This document shows positions 19,260 through 26,851 of a stretch of 64,000 nt of DNA, in pieces. Source of the DNA: an uncultured Bacteroidota bacterium (lineage in GTDB: Bacteria; Bacteroidota; Bacteroidia; B-17B0; Aurantibacillaceae). Location of the stretch: assembly GCA_903893815.1 (NCBI GenBank), contig CAITNS010000016.1, positions 85,698-149,697 on the forward strand. Reading direction: 5' to 3'. A program made the translations under genes and the position numbers. Below the pieces are notes generated by a model, which ran no database searches, was not told the origin of the DNA, and was given only the letters and a program-made list of their open reading frames with translations. The number at the start of each line of letters is the position of its first letter. The stretch's first letter is position 1.

Positions 19260-19967
19260 ATGAACATAGAAGTTTGTTATACACCTCAAGCCTATAATCT
19301 TTTTCATAAAGACAATTCGATTGTGGTTGTAATAGATATCTTCAGAGCAACCTCGGCCATTGTTACTGCCTTTTATAATGGTGTTAGCAAAATGATTCCA
19401 GTTGCAACAGTAGAGGAAGCAAGAGAATATCAAAAAAATGGTTTCATGGCTGCGGCCGAAAGAGATGGAGAAGTGATTGAAGGTTTTGAATTAGGGAACA
19501 GTCCTTTTGGTTACATGAACAGTAAAGTAAAAGGGAAAACCATTGCTATTTCAACGACAAATGGAACGCAAGCTATTGAAGCAAGCCGCAAAGCATCCAA
19601 AATTTTAGTAGGTAGTTTTTTAAATTTAGATGTCTTATGCGAGTATTTATCCTCTCAGAAAAAAGATGTGATTTTAGTTTGTGCTGGTTGGAAAAATAAA
19701 TTCAATTTAGAAGACACTATCTTTGCAGGAGCTGTTGTAAACAAATTAACTACCGAATCAGGTTTTGAAATTACTTGCGACTCAGCTATTGCCTCTAATC
19801 ATTTATATACCATTGCTAAAGATGACTTGTTTGAATTTTTATCAAACTCTTCGCACCGCAATCGTTTAGCAAAATTAGATTTAGAACGTGATATTAAATA
19901 TTGCTTAACGCCAAATCAATGCCCAGTTATTCCAGTAATGGAAGGGAAATACTTGGTAAAACTGTAA
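19260..19967 (+). CDS. comB: 2-phosphosulfolactate phosphatase family protein
   Basis: A 235-residue ComB-family phosphatase. SIVVVIDIFRATSAIVTAFYNG near residues 20-41, AAERDGEVIEGFELGNSPFGY, IAISTTNGTQAIEAS and VLVCAGWKNKFNLEDTIFAGAV-like blocks are the conserved family core. In methanogens ComB hydrolyses 2-phosphosulfolactate to sulfolactate in coenzyme M synthesis. Many Bacteroidota carry a homologue without making coenzyme M, and its product there is not settled; a link to sulfonate or sulfonolipid metabolism is a guess. It stands 77 nt after gcvT and 7 nt before a membrane-protein gene. Confidence 0.9.
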   Translation: MNIEVCYTPQAYNLFHKDNSIVVVIDIFRATSAIVTAFYNGVSKMIPVATVEEAREYQKNGFMAAAERDGEVIEGFELGNSPFGYMNSKVKGKTIAISTTNGTQAIEASRKASKILVGSFLNLDVLCEYLSSQKKDVILVCAGWKNKFNLEDTIFAGAVVNKLTTESGFEITCDSAIASNHLYTIAKDDLFEFLSNSSHRNRLAKLDLERDIKYCLTPNQCPVIPVMEGKYLVKL

Positions 19968-19974
19968 TTATTTT

Positions 19975-20529
19975 ATGGAAAACATTCAAGTTATTAGTAA
20001 ACGTACTTCTGTTTTAATAAAAGATCAGGTGTTTAGTTTAGTGATATTACCAACAGGTGATAAGAAAAAAACAAATATCATGTTCTTATGGTTATTAGCT
20101 TGGAGTGTGAGTGGAGTTATTGTAATGGCTAATTATTTTAATCTAACACAAGATAAAGCAAAAATGATGCTGATTGTTTGGCTAGCATTTTGGGCGTATT
20201 TTGAATTTAAAATTATCCGAGTGTTTATGTGGAAACGTTTTGGCAAAGAAAAACTTTGGATTAAAAATGGCAAGATTTTGTATCAACAAGACATTAACGG
20301 CAAAGGTAAAATTAAAGAATTTGACTTGAATTTAGTTTCTGACTTTAGTTTAGTGGCTTTAACACCAGGCAGTATTGCTGATACATTTAGTCAAACCTTT
20401 TGGGTAAAAGGTGGCGAGCGTATTGAGTTTAATTGCCAAGCCAAAAACATAAGAGTTGGAATGCAATTAGATGACGAAGAAGCAAAAAAAATTATTGCAG
20501 CTTTGAATAAATTTTTGAAGAGTAAGTAA
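19975..20529 (+). CDS. Two-helix membrane protein of unknown function
   Basis: A 184-residue protein I do not recognise. A short hydrophilic start is followed by two transmembrane helices (about 33-53 and 62-85) and a C-terminal ~100-residue soluble domain rich in predicted strands (KIKEFDLNLVSDFSLV, TFWVKGGERIEFNCQ), similar in shape to PH-like YcxB/photosystem-assembly-type membrane proteins. It begins 7 nt after comB and is probably co-transcribed. The stop codon is followed immediately by a CTCTGCG-type dispersed repeat. No catalytic motif is visible. Confidence 0.7.
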   Translation: MENIQVISKRTSVLIKDQVFSLVILPTGDKKKTNIMFLWLLAWSVSGVIVMANYFNLTQDKAKMMLIVWLAFWAYFEFKIIRVFMWKRFGKEKLWIKNGKILYQQDINGKGKIKEFDLNLVSDFSLVALTPGSIADTFSQTFWVKGGERIEFNCQAKNIRVGMQLDDEEAKKIIAALNKFLKSK

Positions 20530-20582
20530 CCCTCTAAACTCCTCTGCGTTCTCTGCTCCTACTCAGCGTTCTCTGCGGTTAG
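20530..20582. repeat. CTCTGCG-type dispersed repeat
   Basis: Two imperfect copies of the unit CTCTGCGTTCTCTGC lie back to back between convergent genes (CTCTGCGTTCTCTGC, then CAGCGTTCTCTGCGG). Similar CGCAGAG-rich repeats are known from intergenic DNA of several bacterial phyla. The repeat supplies the last codons of the RluE-like gene. Confidence 0.55.
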
Positions 20583-21194
20583 ATCTTCTTTCCAATTCTC
20601 AATCTTCAACTTTTTAAAAAATTCTTCTTCTTCAATCTCTAACACACAACCTGGTTGCAAATCTCCTAATTCTAAATTTTCGATTGATACACGAATTAAG
20701 CGTTTACAATGATGATACACCGAAGACACCATTTTACGGATTTGATGATACTTGCCTTCTGTTAGAGTAATCATTAACCAAGAACTTGGCAAGTCTTCTC
20801 TAAATTCGTGCGCACGCTTTGGCAAATTTGCAGGCTTTGCAACAATCTCTACTTCGCAAGGCGTTGTAGTATAATAACCACCACCTTTTACTCTAATAGT
20901 AATACCCGTTTGTAATTGAAGTAATCGTTCGGGTGTTACTACTTTTTCAACATGAACTAAATAGGTACGTTTATGTGGCGTATCACTTTCAAATAATAAT
21001 TTAGTAACACGTTTGTTAGTTGTTAAAATTAATAAGCCTTCCGAATTATTATCTAATCGTCCTATGGCATGTGTGCCTTCGGGCCAATCAAAATCAACAT
21101 CACCTAATAAATTAACCTTATCGGGGCTAACAAATTGCGACACCATTTTGTATGGCTTATTAATAATAAAATAACGATTAGGATTTGGGTTCAT
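20559..21194 (-). CDS. Pseudouridine synthase, RluE-like (RsuA family)
   Basis: A 211-residue RNA pseudouridine synthase without an S4 domain. The catalytic block GTHAIGRLDNNSEGLLILT holds the essential aspartate (RLD). ITLTEGKYHQIRKMVSSVYHH is the conserved KxHQIRRM-type motif. Absence of the S4 domain and the overall pattern match RluE, which modifies U2457 of E. coli 23S rRNA; assigning that exact site here is inference. The start overlaps the end of the GT2-DUF2062 gene by 17 nt. The final residues DLTAENAE are encoded by an intergenic CTCTGCG-type repeat, so the native C-terminus has probably been replaced or extended. Confidence 0.88.
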   Translation of the reverse strand: MNPNPNRYFIINKPYKMVSQFVSPDKVNLLGDVDFDWPEGTHAIGRLDNNSEGLLILTTNKRVTKLLFESDTPHKRTYLVHVEKVVTPERLLQLQTGITIRVKGGGYYTTTPCEVEIVAKPANLPKRAHEFREDLPSSWLMITLTEGKYHQIRKMVSSVYHHCKRLIRVSIENLELGDLQPGCVLEIEEEEFFKKLKIENWKEDLTAENAE

Positions 21195-22386
21195 TAACTA
21201 TTGGTTTATACCCAAATACTTTTAATAATATCCAAGTCACAATAAAACCTACTACGCCTGCAGCTATTGATAATACAGTAGCACCGATATAATAAACATA
21301 TAAATTTTTAAGCGTTTCAACAGAAAGTAATTTAGTGAAATCTAAATTTACTTGCTTACCTAACACAAATTCGCCAGTTTTTACGCTCGCATACAAAACA
21401 AAAGGAATTAAAGGTGGCACAGAAATTTGTGCTGACAATCCAACAATAATTTTATTTAATTTAAAAAATACAGCTGTGAAAATAGCTAATGCAAATTGAA
21501 AACCCCAAATAGGTACAATACCAAAAAACAACCCAACACCAACCGATAAAGCTTTTTTATTAGTGCTTTCGTGAGCAGCAACTACCTCTGCTTTCCAAAC
21601 TTTTTTTAAATTTTTGAAGTTAATGCTTCTAATTAACATTACTGGGCGCCAAAACAAGGCCGCAAGTATTACTAAATAGGTATTTAAAAAACTAATTCTT
21701 GTACTATCTCTACTTGGAATAAAATGCGACACACGTTCTCCCTCTGGAGCGTAATACACACTTACAGGTACCGACACAACAGGAATTCCTCTCCAAGCGG
21801 CTTTTACAATCACTTCAATCTCTAATTCAAACTTAGTGGTGAACAACCATATTTTTTTTAAGCGTTGAACAGGATATAATCTGTACCCACTTTGTGTGTC
21901 AGGCATAGTAATACCTGTCTCAGCCCAAAACCAAAAATTACTGAACTTGTTTCCGAACGTACTTTTGTTTGGCACATTTTCAACCGTCATGTTTCTTGCG
22001 CCAATAATTAAACTACCAGGCTCTTTTTCGATTTTATCCAAAAATAAAATAAAATCTTTTGGATAATGTTGTCCATCACTATCAATACTAATCACATAAT
22101 CAAAACCTAAATCAACCGCTTTTTTAAAACCATTTCTAAGACCTACTCCTTTTCCTTGATTAACAGGATGCGTTACCACTTTTAACTGAGGATATTTTGC
22201 TAATATCTCGGAAGTATTATCCGTACAACCATCATTCACAATAATTACTTCATCACAATACTCTAGGGTAGATTGAATAACGCCTTCGATTGTTTTCGCA
22301 TTATTATACGTAGGTACAAGTACGCAGCATTTAAGCTGTTTAAATTTTTGTTTTACTTGCAATTTGTGCTCCTGATATTCGGTCAT
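21178..22386 (-). CDS. Family 2 glycosyltransferase fused to DUF2062 membrane domain
   Basis: A 402-residue fusion. Residues about 18-245 are a GT-A glycosyltransferase of the dolichyl-phosphate-mannose-synthase type (VLVPTYNNAKTIEGVIQSTL, EVIIVNDGCTDNT, YVISIDSDGQHYPKDF with the DxD motif). The C-terminal ~150 residues are a DUF2062 domain with about three helices (LSVGVGLFFGIVPIWGFQFALA and others). Such proteins transfer a hexose to a polyprenyl phosphate or a related lipid at the membrane. The fusion is a recurring architecture in Bacteroidota. It overlaps the RluE-like gene by 17 nt, suggesting coupled translation although the functions look unrelated. Confidence 0.85.
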   Translation of the reverse strand: MTEYQEHKLQVKQKFKQLKCCVLVPTYNNAKTIEGVIQSTLEYCDEVIIVNDGCTDNTSEILAKYPQLKVVTHPVNQGKGVGLRNGFKKAVDLGFDYVISIDSDGQHYPKDFILFLDKIEKEPGSLIIGARNMTVENVPNKSTFGNKFSNFWFWAETGITMPDTQSGYRLYPVQRLKKIWLFTTKFELEIEVIVKAAWRGIPVVSVPVSVYYAPEGERVSHFIPSRDSTRISFLNTYLVILAALFWRPVMLIRSINFKNLKKVWKAEVVAAHESTNKKALSVGVGLFFGIVPIWGFQFALAIFTAVFFKLNKIIVGLSAQISVPPLIPFVLYASVKTGEFVLGKQVNLDFTKLLSVETLKNLYVYYIGATVLSIAAGVVGFIVTWILLKVFGYKPIVNEPKS

Positions 22387-22464
22387 AACTAGACGGTAAA
22401 AATAAAAAAATATAGTTGCAAAAATCGTATTTCATTTTCTATTTATTCCCTAAGTTTGTAGTGT

Positions 22465-22608
22465 ATGGCACGTATTATTAAATATTTCATTTTTATAGTC
22501 GTTTTATTAGCTAATACAACTGTATTGGCTCAAAAAAGTGAGCCGAAAAAAAAAGCTAACAAAAGCCGAAAAGAAAGAAAAGAAAAAACAGGAGAAGGAG
22601 AAAAATAA
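22465..22608 (+). other. Signal-peptide frame of the DUF4421-like gene (frameshifted 5' end)
   Basis: ATG at 22465 opens a 47-codon frame that starts MARIIKYFIFIVVLLANTTV and continues LAQKSEPKKK, a textbook signal peptide with cleavage after LAQ. It runs out of frame with the downstream outer-membrane protein at an A9 run (22546-22554) and stops at 22606. One A fewer, or two more, would fuse the two frames. TAAGTTTG at 22451-22458 could be a -7 promoter element close to this ATG. Confidence 0.7.
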
Positions 22609-23515
22609 AATTCCTGAAAATATTGAAGTATTTCCCGGTAATTTTTTAATTCGTCCACGTTTTGTTTACCCCATTGTTTCAGTTAATGTAAGTAATCGCC
22701 TATTTGGGAAAGGTGAAAAATTTTCATACATGCCTGCCATGCCCGGCGTAGTAGGATTGTCGCTAAAAATAAAAAAAGTATATATATCAGCCGCTTTACA
22801 ATTGCCAGCAAGCGAAGCTCTAAAGAAAAAATACGGAGTCACAAAATTCAGAAATATCAATATTAATATTCAAGGTAGAATATTGAATTGGGGCTTGTTT
22901 TATAGAGACTATAAAGGTTTCTATTTGTCAAACTATAAACAATATTATCCAAATTGGAATCAAGACTCTCTGGGTTACCCAAAATCACCGGGATTGCGCA
23001 TTATTGAAGGAGGTATAAATTTAGGATTTAACTTTAACAAAAACTTTTCGATGAACGCTGCTTTTGCTCAAGGTGAAAGACAAAAGAAAAGCGCAGGTTC
23101 CTTTTTAATGGGATTAAGTGAAAGGTATCAACGTATTGAGGCCGACACTAGTTTTGTGCCTCCTACACAGGGGTCTTTGTATCCAAATTTAGATAAATTG
23201 GTATATGGTAATTTTATTAGCACCATCGTTTATTTGGGCTTTGGCTATCAGTTTGTAATTAAAAAAGTACATTTTACTCCGGTATTATTAGCTGGTTCTG
23301 GTTTTCAATTTCAGAGTTATGTACAAACCGATAAAAAACGTTTTTGGATTAATGTGCCAACCTATGCTACTGCCAAAGCACAATTAGGCTATAATGGAGA
23401 TCATTTTTTTGCAAATCTTATTTATGCCACTGAGTTTAATACCATTCCAATTAAAGAATCAAGAATTAGATTGTTTAGTAATTGGTTGGAGTTTGGAATG
23501 GGATTAAGGTTTTAG
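22538..23515 (+). CDS. DUF4421-like outer-membrane protein, 5' end out of frame
   Basis: The readable frame (325 codons) begins with a lysine/glutamate-rich stretch (RKKKLTKAEKKEKKKQEKEK) and continues into a beta-barrel-like body: alternating strands such as YISAALQLPASEAL, the block YPKSPGLRIIEGGINLGF, and a C-terminal FSNWLEFGMGLRF ending in aromatic Phe, as outer-membrane barrels do. It resembles the DUF4421 family of Bacteroidota; I hold that name at moderate confidence. The frame lacks a signal peptide, but one is encoded just upstream in another frame (ATG at 22465). The true gene is therefore 22465-23515 with a shift at the A9 run. The GTG at 22538 is only the first possible start in this frame. 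Confidence 0.7.
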   Translation: MSRKKKLTKAEKKEKKKQEKEKNKIPENIEVFPGNFLIRPRFVYPIVSVNVSNRLFGKGEKFSYMPAMPGVVGLSLKIKKVYISAALQLPASEALKKKYGVTKFRNININIQGRILNWGLFYRDYKGFYLSNYKQYYPNWNQDSLGYPKSPGLRIIEGGINLGFNFNKNFSMNAAFAQGERQKKSAGSFLMGLSERYQRIEADTSFVPPTQGSLYPNLDKLVYGNFISTIVYLGFGYQFVIKKVHFTPVLLAGSGFQFQSYVQTDKKRFWINVPTYATAKAQLGYNGDHFFANLIYATEFNTIPIKESRIRLFSNWLEFGMGLRF

Positions 23516-23546
23516 CTTCGGCTACGCTCAGCTAACACACGCAGCT
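23516..23546. repeat. GCTTCGGCTACGCTCAGC-type repeat
   Basis: GCTTCGGCTACGCTCAGC follows the stop codon directly and resembles GCTTCGACTCCGCTCAGC at 42056-42073. Both are variants of a common intergenic TTCGACT..CGCTCAG element. Confidence 0.45.
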
Positions 23547-23570
23547 AAATTTACCTAATCCTATAAACAA

Positions 23571-23597
23571 AAAAGGCTACATATAATGTAGCCTTTT
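23571..23597. terminator. Bidirectional terminator hairpin
   Basis: AAAAGGCTACA (23571-23581) pairs perfectly with TGTAGCCTTTT (23587-23597) around a 5-nt loop. It sits between two convergent genes and has T-runs in both directions. Confidence 0.65.
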
Positions 23598-23615
23598 AAA
23601 TTTCTGAAATCTTAT

Positions 23616-24404
23616 TTATTTCTTCTTATCAAACTCTGCTACTTGATTATCGTAGCATAAGTAGTATTTACCTTTTGAAAGGTTTTTAATATCTGTTTCT
23701 TTACCAAATCCTTTTTTAACTAAAGATCCAAAAGCATCATACACTTCAAAAGAAGTTTCAATAGTAAATTGAATAGCTTTATTATCCTTAGTAATCATAA
23801 AATAAGCTTTATCAATTGTAGAGTTAACAATAACAGCTGAAGATACTTTAGGCGCAGTTGCTAAACCAACTTGTTTTACTCTAAATTTATTTTCGCCGCT
23901 ATGAGTCGCCACTTGAAAAGAATAATCATGGGTATCAGGATTACCTAATCCTTGAACTTCGCCAACATATACCCATTTGTTCCATTTAAATTGTTCAACA
24001 ATATAAGGTAAAGGTCCACTTTCGTTTTTAGTAGTCCATTTTAAGATGCCAGAATTATTTATATTCATACTCACTACCTCAAAAGTGGGACGAGGTTTTA
24101 AAACTTCCGGATTTAATACAACTGGAACGCAATCGCTTTTGTGACTGATTTCAATGATTACTTTTTGTCCTGGTTTTATATTCATGGCAGTTAAATCTAT
24201 TTCAAAAGCTGAAGAGTTAACTTCATCTGTTGTGATTTTACCATTTACTTTAATTTCAGTTGCACAAAAACCAACGCCATTTGAACCAAATGAATTTTGA
24301 ATATAAATATTCTTATTTTGAAATTTCCCTTCTACTACTAGAATTCCTGCACTTAAATTAAATGCGGCTAAAACAAAAGAAAAAATTAAAAATAGACTTT
24401 TCAT
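23616..24404 (-). CDS. Secreted protein of unknown function with possible T9SS-like C-terminus
   Basis: A 262-residue protein with a signal peptide (about 1-19, MKSLFLIFSFVLAAFNLSAG). The middle contains an Fn3-like segment (GILKWTTKNESGPLPYIVEQF followed by KWVYVGEVQG). The C-terminal ~70 residues, with FEVYDAFGSLVKKGFGKETD then LSKGKYYLCYDN, look like a short type A T9SS sorting domain (strand, GxLV turn, L-x-x-G-x-Y strand). If so, it is secreted and held at the cell surface. I do not recognise the family. It is transcribed alone and ends at a shared bidirectional terminator. Confidence 0.72.
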   Translation of the reverse strand: MKSLFLIFSFVLAAFNLSAGILVVEGKFQNKNIYIQNSFGSNGVGFCATEIKVNGKITTDEVNSSAFEIDLTAMNIKPGQKVIIEISHKSDCVPVVLNPEVLKPRPTFEVVSMNINNSGILKWTTKNESGPLPYIVEQFKWNKWVYVGEVQGLGNPDTHDYSFQVATHSGENKFRVKQVGLATAPKVSSAVIVNSTIDKAYFMITKDNKAIQFTIETSFEVYDAFGSLVKKGFGKETDIKNLSKGKYYLCYDNQVAEFDKKK

Positions 24405-24464
24405 TAATTATTAAATTAAGGTTGTAATTATACAACGTAAAAATAGAAAAAAAAGCACTAAAAA

Positions 24465-24656
24465 TTACAGGCGATGGCGCATTTTAACATATAAAGACAA
24501 GCATAAAAGCAAGAAAAAGGTAATCCAAAGAATTTTTGAGGCTCCTCTAAAGTGTATCTTATTCGTGAAACTGTCTTTTCTGTATGCCCATAGCATTCCA
24601 ACTATAAAAACTAGTAAAAAAAGGGAGGTAAAAATGATTTGACCAGTTGTGAACAT
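24465..24656 (-). CDS. Small two-helix membrane protein
   Basis: A 63-residue protein starting at ATG 24656 (MFTTGQIIFTSLFLLVFIVG). A longer reading from TTG at 24680 is possible, but the MFTTGQ start matches the common form of this small Bacteroidota family. It has two hydrophobic helices (about 4-23 and 42-56) separated by a basic loop (AYRKDSFTNKIHFRGASK). The function is unknown. It diverges from the WG-repeat gene with a 46-nt gap. Confidence 0.65.
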   Translation of the reverse strand: MFTTGQIIFTSLFLLVFIVGMLWAYRKDSFTNKIHFRGASKILWITFFLLLCLSLYVKMRHRL

Positions 24657-24702
24657 CTTTTCGATATATTTTGGATGCAATTTATAATTTTACAGGCAAT
24701 TG

Positions 24703-26793
24703 ATGAAAAAATTAACAATCATTTTATTAGTAAGTTTTGCAACGCAAGCTTTTGGAAGTAAAATTTCGGATGCTTACGAGGCACTTTCTATTTTTGATTA
24801 TTTTAAAGCAAAACAATTATTTTATAAATCCCTGCCAAAATATCCCTGCGAATCGGCTTTTGGTTTAGCTAACATATATTTTAGAACTGACAATCCTTTT
24901 TCAAATATTGATAGTGCTGCTAAATATATTGCCATTAGTCAAGGTCGGTTTAAAGATACCATCACCTACTCTTTATATCACATTAGCCAAGAAACGATTG
25001 GCTCGCTAGCCATTGTTATTGGAAATAAAGGTTACGAGAAATATAGCAGCCATAATTCTGTTGAGAGTTATAATTATTTTTTATCTCATTTCTATTTTTC
25101 GGATAGTACTTTGTTACCACAAACGTATTTTAAAAGAGATGGTATGCAACTAAACAAGGCAATAGCTTTACAATCGAGCGAGCAAGTGACTCAATTTTTA
25201 TTACAATATCCTCAAAGTAGTTTATACACAAAAGCCAAGAAATTATTTTACGACTATCAATACAACGAACAAACCCCCGATAAAACGATTCATCAGTATC
25301 AGCTATTTATTAAACAATATCAAAACAATCCCAATGTTGCTTTTGCAGAAAATAATTTATTTAATTTAATTCAGCCACTACATTCAAACGACAGTATCTA
25401 TAACTTCATAAAAAAATACAGTACTTCTGTAACAGCAGAAGCCGCATGGAAATTATTGTATAGTACATCTGTAAAATCATATAGCAAAGAAGAGTTAACC
25501 AATTTTTTAATAAAATATCCCGATTATCCTTTTAATGAAAGCATCATAAAAGAAATATCTTTAGCGCAAAACATAATATTACCTCTAAAAAATTCAGAAG
25601 ACAAATATGGTTTTATTGACACTATAGGTAATTGGGTCATTGCACCTCAATTTGATGACGCCTTTGCATTTAGCGAAGGATTTGCCTCGGTATGCAAAAA
25701 CGATAGCTGCTTTTACATTAACAAAGAAGGTCAGAAAGTTTCTAATCATTATTTTGAAGAAACAGAAAGTTATAAAAACGGTGTAGCTATTGTAAAAAAA
25801 GATAACCAATACTATTTAATTAATCGTTCGGGGCAATATATTTCTAAAGGATATCAAGATATTAATGAATCCTCAGACAACTTATTTGTGTGTAAATCAA
25901 ACAACATTTATGGTGCTATAAATATAAAAGGAGAAGTTGCCATTCCTTTTACTTATGCTAAACTTGGGAATTTTAAAAACAATTTTGCCTATTATCTTTC
26001 TAATAAATACGGCTTAGTTGATATTTATAATAATGCTTTGCAAGCTCAATGGGATTGGATTTCGGATGTTGATACCAATTCGATTGTAGTAGTGAAACAA
26101 AAAAATCAATTTGGTTTAATGAACATTTATGAGCAAATTATTTTGCCAGTAGAATATGATTACATCGCTCCAAATCAAAATGAAATATATTTAGTGGTGA
26201 AAAATAATTTATATGGTTTTTATAATTCAAAAGAAAATTGTTTTGTCACTTCCATTGCTTACGATTACAATCCTGCATTTCCAACAAGCTATTACACAAA
26301 CGGAAAATATTTTAGACTAATTCAAGACGATGAAGTTGCTTTAATTGATGCTAATGGCAGATACAGCATTAACTTTGGAACCTATACCAATTTATTTTTC
26401 GCCAAATGCGATATTATACGCATACAAAAAAACAATAAATATGGTTATGTAGATAGGAAACTAAAAGCAGTGACTCCTGTTGAATTTGAAGAAGCTCAAG
26501 ATTTTAAAAACGACGTTGCTATTGTCTCTAAAAAAGGAACAAGTCAATTAATTAACATCCAAGGTAAATCCATTTTTACTATTAAAGACGGTCGCGTAGC
26601 GGACGATTTAAATGGTTTACTATACCGAACATCTTTTAATGAATTAATAGGGCTTATTAATGGCAAAGGTGAAGTATTATTAAATATAGAGTATAATATT
26701 ATCGAGCCTATTACTTCTTATTTATTTTATTGCAAAAAAGTGGATGGTATTTTCTTGTATAATTCTAATACAAAGATTTTGAAAAAATTATAA
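24703..26793 (+). CDS. WG-repeat (KWG) protein, secreted
   Basis: A 696-residue protein from ATG 24703; a TTG one codon earlier is less likely. The signal peptide is about residues 1-18 (MKKLTIILLVSFATQAFGS). Residues about 20-285 are helical and TPR-like. From about 300 on there are roughly eight WG/KWG repeats, for example YGFIDTIGNWVIAPQFDDAF and FGLMNIYEQIILPVEYDYI, which form a beta-propeller-like scaffold. WG-repeat proteins are common in Bacteroidota and are thought to mediate protein or ligand binding at the envelope; no enzyme motif is seen. It faces the large histidine kinase gene, and the two converge over a small palindromic repeat. Confidence 0.82.
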   Translation: MKKLTIILLVSFATQAFGSKISDAYEALSIFDYFKAKQLFYKSLPKYPCESAFGLANIYFRTDNPFSNIDSAAKYIAISQGRFKDTITYSLYHISQETIGSLAIVIGNKGYEKYSSHNSVESYNYFLSHFYFSDSTLLPQTYFKRDGMQLNKAIALQSSEQVTQFLLQYPQSSLYTKAKKLFYDYQYNEQTPDKTIHQYQLFIKQYQNNPNVAFAENNLFNLIQPLHSNDSIYNFIKKYSTSVTAEAAWKLLYSTSVKSYSKEELTNFLIKYPDYPFNESIIKEISLAQNIILPLKNSEDKYGFIDTIGNWVIAPQFDDAFAFSEGFASVCKNDSCFYINKEGQKVSNHYFEETESYKNGVAIVKKDNQYYLINRSGQYISKGYQDINESSDNLFVCKSNNIYGAINIKGEVAIPFTYAKLGNFKNNFAYYLSNKYGLVDIYNNALQAQWDWISDVDTNSIVVVKQKNQFGLMNIYEQIILPVEYDYIAPNQNEIYLVVKNNLYGFYNSKENCFVTSIAYDYNPAFPTSYYTNGKYFRLIQDDEVALIDANGRYSINFGTYTNLFFAKCDIIRIQKNNKYGYVDRKLKAVTPVEFEEAQDFKNDVAIVSKKGTSQLINIQGKSIFTIKDGRVADDLNGLLYRTSFNELIGLINGKGEVLLNIEYNIIEPITSYLFYCKKVDGIFLYNSNTKILKKL

Positions 26794-26802
26794 CAAACCT
26801 GT

Positions 26803-26843
26803 TTTAGAGATGCTGAAACAAGTTGAGCATGACGAGAGCCAAG
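26803..26843. repeat. GAGATGCTGAAACAAGTTGAGCATGACG-type palindromic repeat
   Basis: The sequence TGCTGAAAC (26811-26819) is imperfectly complementary to GTTGAGCA (26822-26829), between convergent genes. It may act as a terminator. The same motif family (GATGCTGAAAC..GTTCAGCATGAC) is widespread between genes of many bacteria. Confidence 0.4.
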
Positions 26844-26851
26844 TACTAAAA

